The notes under the pieces were generated by a model, which was not told where the DNA came from, did not search any database, and saw only the letters and a program-made list of their open reading frames with translations. A DNA stretch of 64,000 bases from Calliopsis andreniformis (lineage: Eukaryota > Arthropoda > Insecta > Hymenoptera > Andrenidae), in assembly GCF_051401765.1 (NCBI RefSeq), contig NW_027480507.1:434001-498000 (forward strand). Reading direction: 5' to 3'. Position numbers and translations under genes: made by a program. This document shows, in pieces, positions 61,808 to 64,000 of the stretch (its first letter is position 1; every line of letters begins with the position of its first letter).

Positions 61808-63410
61808 ATGTTCAATACGCAATACCCAATCCTCAATCTTCATTCCTCAATCCTCAATTCTCAATCCTCAATCCTCAATCCTCAATCCTCAATCCTCAAT
61901 CCTCAATCCTCAGTCCTCAAACCTCAATACTTAATCCTCAACCCTGAATCCTCAATCTTCAGCCCTCAGTCCTCAACAATCAGTTGTCAATTCTAAATCC
62001 TCAATAGAGTATCCTCAATTCACAGTTTTCAATACTCAATACTCACTCTGCAATCTTCCAAACTCTATCCACGAACATCAATTCTCATCACTCAACCCTC
62101 AACACTCAGTCCCCAATCCTCAATATTCAGTCCTCAATCCTCAATCCTCAATCCACAATCCTCAATCTTCAATCCTCAAAACTCAACCTTCAATCCTCAA
62201 TCCTCAATCCTCAATCCTCAATCCTCAATCTTCAATCCTCAACAATCAATCTTCAATCCTCAACCCTCAATCCTCAATCCTCAGTTCTCAATCCTCAGTC
62301 ATCAATCCTCAATTTTCAATACTCAATCCTCAATCCTCAATCATCAATCCTCAATCCTCAATCCTCATTCTTCAATCCTCAATACCCAATCCTCAATCTT
62401 CAATCCTCAATCCTCAATCCTCAATTCTCAATCCTCAATCCTCAATCCTCAGACCTCAAACATCAATACTCAACCCTCAGTCCTCGTCCTCAATCCACAA
62501 GCCTCAATCCTCAATCCTCAATCTTCAATCATCAATATTCAATCTTCAATCCTCAATCCTCAATCCTCAATCGTCAATCGTCTATCCTCAATGTTCAATA
62601 CGCAATACCCAATCCTCAATCTTCATTCCTCAATCCTCAATTCTCAATCCTCAATCATCAATCCTCAGCCCTCAAACCTCAATCCCGAATCCTCAGTCCT
62701 GAATCCTCAATCTTCAGCCCTCAGTCCTCAACAATCAGTTGTCAATCCTCAATCATCAATAGAGTATCATCAATTCACAGTTTTCAATCCTCAATCCACA
62801 GTCCTCAATCTTCAATCCTCAATACTCAATCTTCAATCCTCAATCCTCAATCATCAATCCTCAATCCTCAATCCTCAATCGTCAGTCTTCAATCCTCAAT
62901 ACTCAATCTTCAATCCTCAATCCCCAGTCGTCAATGATCAATCCTCAATGCTCAATCCTCAATCCTCAACCCTCAATATTCAATCCTCAATACTCAACAT
63001 TCAATCCTCAATCCTCAATCCTCAATCCTAAATCCTCAGTCTTCAAACCTCAATCCTGAATCCTCAATCCTGAATCCTCAATCTTCAGCCCTCAGTCCTC
63101 AACAATGGGTTGTCAATCCTCAATCCTCAATAGAATATCCTCAATTCACAGTTTTCAATACTCAATACTCAATCTGCAACATTCCAAGCTCTTTCCACAA
63201 ACATCAATTCTCATCACTCAACCCTCAAGACTCAGTCCTCAACGTTCAATCCTCAATACTCAATTCTCAATCTTCAATCCTCAATACTGAATCTTCAATC
63301 CTCAATCCTCAATCCTCAATCCTCAATCCTCAATCCTCAATCTTCAATCCTCAGTCCCCAATCCTCAATCTTCAATCCTCAACCCTCAATACTCAATCCT
63401 CAATCCTCAA
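61808..63410. repeat. Copy related to the 24.55-26.16 kb segment
   Basis: Tags run at an offset of 37,254 bp at the left (24554/61808 and 24742/61996) and 37,233 bp further right (25358/62591 and 25872/63105), a difference of three heptamers. Shared rare variants are GAGTATCCTC (62008), CAAAACTCAACC, CCACAAGCCTC and CCACAGTCC. The same stretch also lines up with 59,836-61,318 at 1,972 bp, but shares fewer rare variants with it. Confidence 0.82.
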
Positions 63411-64000
63411 TCCTCAATCCTCAATCATCAATCCTCAATCCTCAATACTCAATCCTCAATCCTCAATACTCATTCTTCTATCCTCAATCCTCAATCCTCA
63501 ATCCTCAATCCTCAATCTTCAATCCTCAATACTCAATCTTCAATCCTCAACACTCAATCCTCAACCCTCACTACTCATTCTTCAATCCTCATTCCTCAAT
63601 CCTCAATATTCAATCCTCAATACTCAATCTTCAATCCTCAATCCTCAATCCTCAATCCTCAATCCTCATTCTTCAATCCTCAATTCCCAATCCTCAATCT
63701 TCAATCCTCAATCCTCAATCCTCAATTCTCAATCGTCAATCCTCAATCCTCAGACCTCAGACATCAGTACTCAACTCTCAGTCCTCGTCCTCAACCCGCA
63801 ACCCTCAATCCTCAATCCTCAATCTTCAATCATCAATATTCGATCTTCAATCCTCAATCCTCAATCTGCAATCGTCAATCTTCAATCCTCAATGTTCAAT
63901 AAGCAATACCCAATCCTAAATCTTGAATCCTCAATCCTCAATTCTCAATACTCAATCCTCAATCCTCAGACCTCAAACATCAATACTCAACCCTCAGCCC
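63411..64000. repeat. Copy of block D segment 12.69-13.27 kb, cut by the window end
   Basis: Matches at a constant offset of 50,728 bp (CATTCTTCTATCC at 12743/63471; AAGCAATACC at 13173/63901). The block D copy at 17.1-17.7 kb is equally placed. It differs by CTCAGACATC for CTCAAACATC and TTGAATCC for TTCAATCC. Confidence 0.83.

Larger units (their letters stand above)
999..63110. repeat. Four variants of the CAACAAT...GTC tag that type the higher-order units
   Basis: Just before the GAATAT tag, four sequence types allow copies to be classed. ATGGG type: 999, 4366, 5114, 8064, 19949, 22536, 25872, 27943, 36813, 39315, 41672, 53307, 61133, 63105. TTGTCAATTCTAA type (last base): 14513, 18840, 24742, 26813, 30657, 30930, 33034, 35704, 40563, 46312, 49528, 52198, 56244, 56517, 57642, 58710, 58983, 60024, 61996. 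TGCCAAACC type: 2821, 20871, 28859, 34149, 37735, 40237, 42594, 47427, 50643, 54229. The remaining copies have CAATCAGTTGTCAATCC. The types differ by single bases in the same heptamers, much like monomer variants that define higher-order units in other satellites. Confidence 0.85.
371..63180. repeat. Tag family GAATAT...CACAGTTTTC, about 60 copies
   Basis: A run of variant heptamers reading AGAATATCNTCAATTCACAG, then TTTTCAAT, marks each higher-order unit. In many copies it goes on to CAATCTGCA(A/T)C and TCTATCCAC(A/G)(A/G)ACATC. The CACAGTTTTC part lies near 0.40, 1.04 (variant), 1.87, 2.86, 3.76, 4.41, 5.16, 6.57, 8.11, 9.17, 10.69, 11.35, 14.54, 15.30 (variant), 18.86, 19.62, 20.00, 20.91, 21.94, 22.58, 23.41, 24.77, 25.55, 25.92, 26.84, 27.62, 27.98, 28.90, 30.11, 30.69, 30.96, 31.71, 33.06, 33.82, 34.19, 35.73, 36.49, 36.86, 37.77, 38.99, 39.36, 40.27, 40.59, 41.35, 41.72, 42.63, 43.67, 44.99, 46.34, 47.09, 47.46, 48.21, 49.55, 50.31, 50.68, 52.22, 52.98, 53.35, 54.26, 55.49, 56.27, 56.55, 57.67, 58.74, 59.01, 60.05, 60.81, 61.17, 62.03, 62.78 and 63.15 kb. 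The tag splits into whole heptamers (AGAATAT, ACAGTTT, CTGCAAT). Confidence 0.88.
137..63790. repeat. Tag family CAGTCCTCGTCCTCAATCC, carrying a 6-bp unit
   Basis: The tag reads as CCTCAGT, CCTCGT, CCTCAAT, CCACAAC, so it contains one hexamer. Clear copies start near 137, 2129, 3560, 6265 (CTCTTCC variant), 8865, 10439, 11726, 12405, 13055, 14128, 14998, 16166, 16838, 17488, 18457, 19324, 21679, 24388, 25248, 27319, 31416, 32651, 33519, 36189, 41047, 44609, 45925, 46797, 50015, 52685, 55805, 57003, 57261, 58127, 58270, 59469, 59727, 60508, 61620, 62480 and 63783. A shorter form, AGTCTCGTCC, marks block G (about 29849, 35140, 38724, 51633). It is the main reason why offsets between copies are not multiples of seven. 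Confidence 0.8.
1..64000. repeat. Heptanucleotide satellite array (CCTCAAT)n filling the whole window
   Basis: Every line of the window can be read as consecutive 7-bp units with consensus CCTCAAT on the + strand. The TCAAT part is the most constant and the first two positions are the most variable: ACTCAAT, CTTCAAT, CATCAAT and CGTCAAT are common, along with CCTGAAT, CCCCAAT, CCACAAT, CCGCAAT, CCTCAGT, CCTCAAA and CCTCAAC. A few units are 6 bp (CCTCGT; CCCTCA) or 8 bp (CACTCAAT, CCTTTAAT). G is nearly absent from the + strand, about one or two per 60 bases with many lines having none, so the opposite strand is almost free of C. No unit is inverted. I see no insertion of unrelated DNA anywhere, and no stretch over 300 bases that lacks the repeat. 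Satellite identity is directly visible; a heterochromatic location in a eukaryote is inference. I do not recognise the family or the species. Confidence 0.97.

Noticed and set aside
1..64000. CRISPR array
   Set aside because: Units are 7 bp and contiguous, with no alternation of a fixed 24-40 bp repeat and unique spacers, and no cas genes.
1..64000. Telomeric repeat array
   Set aside because: The G-rich strand reads GGATTGA, which lacks the GGG run of known heptamer or hexamer telomere repeats, and unit variation with higher-order structure is far greater than in a terminal telomere tract. An unusual telomere cannot be wholly excluded.
1..64000. Promoters suggested by CCAAT-like strings (CCCCAATCC) and AT-rich spots
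   Set aside because: These are one-base variants of the unit and occur dozens of times without any gene downstream.
1..64000. CENP-B box or other known centromere motif
   Set aside because: I looked for the TTCG...CGGG pattern; no CGGG is apparent in this array.

Overview
The window is one uninterrupted block of short-unit satellite DNA. From base 1 to base 64000 it is a head-to-tail array of a 7-bp unit, consensus CCTCAAT on the + strand (ATTGAGG on the other strand). I see no gene, RNA gene, transposon, CRISPR array or stretch of unrelated sequence. A purely tandem, non-coding array of this length points to eukaryotic heterochromatin (pericentromeric, subtelomeric or a sex- or germline-restricted chromosome type of setting) rather than a bacterium, phage or organelle. 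The species cannot be told from the sequence. Telomeric heptamers or hexamers such as TTTAGGG and TTAGGG are not present as arrays.

Two levels of organisation are visible. At the lowest level, heptamers differ from consensus by one or two bases (ACTCAAT, CTTCAAT, CATCAAT, CCTGAAT, CCCCAAT, CCTCAGT and others), and a few units are 6 or 8 bp. Strings of variant heptamers form recognisable tags: a GAATAT/CACAGTTTTC tag (about 60 copies), an EcoRI-palindrome tag (about 45 copies), a CATCGCACTGC tag (12 copies) and a CCTCGTCCTC tag. At the higher level these tags recur in long, nearly identical blocks that have been duplicated and shuffled.

Layout. 1-4.4 kb holds a mixed block whose first 1.8 kb returns at 21.7-23.4 kb. 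4.8-10.35 kb is a 2.6-kb tandem pair. 11.5-19.8 kb is a 4.4-kb pair. 18.7-22.2 kb returns at 40.4-43.9 kb. 24.65-28.8 kb is a 2,071-bp tandem pair. 31.5-39.2 kb returns at 48.0-55.7 kb (offset 16,494 bp). 44.5-50.9 kb is a 3,216-bp tandem pair. 55.7-60.5 kb is a 2,466-bp tandem pair. 60.5-64 kb is a mosaic of pieces also found near 37, 13 and 25 kb. All copies have the same orientation. The pattern is what repeated unequal exchange or tandem duplication, followed by small whole-unit deletions, would leave.

The long open reading frames on the + strand are a property of the repeat, not genes. Three heptamers make seven codons, so all three + frames read the same heptapeptide (SSILNPQ and its rotations) without stops, while each - frame meets TGA every seven codons. 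All copy boundaries and similarities below were found by eye from matching tags and coordinate offsets; no alignment program was run, so boundaries are good to roughly 10-50 bp.
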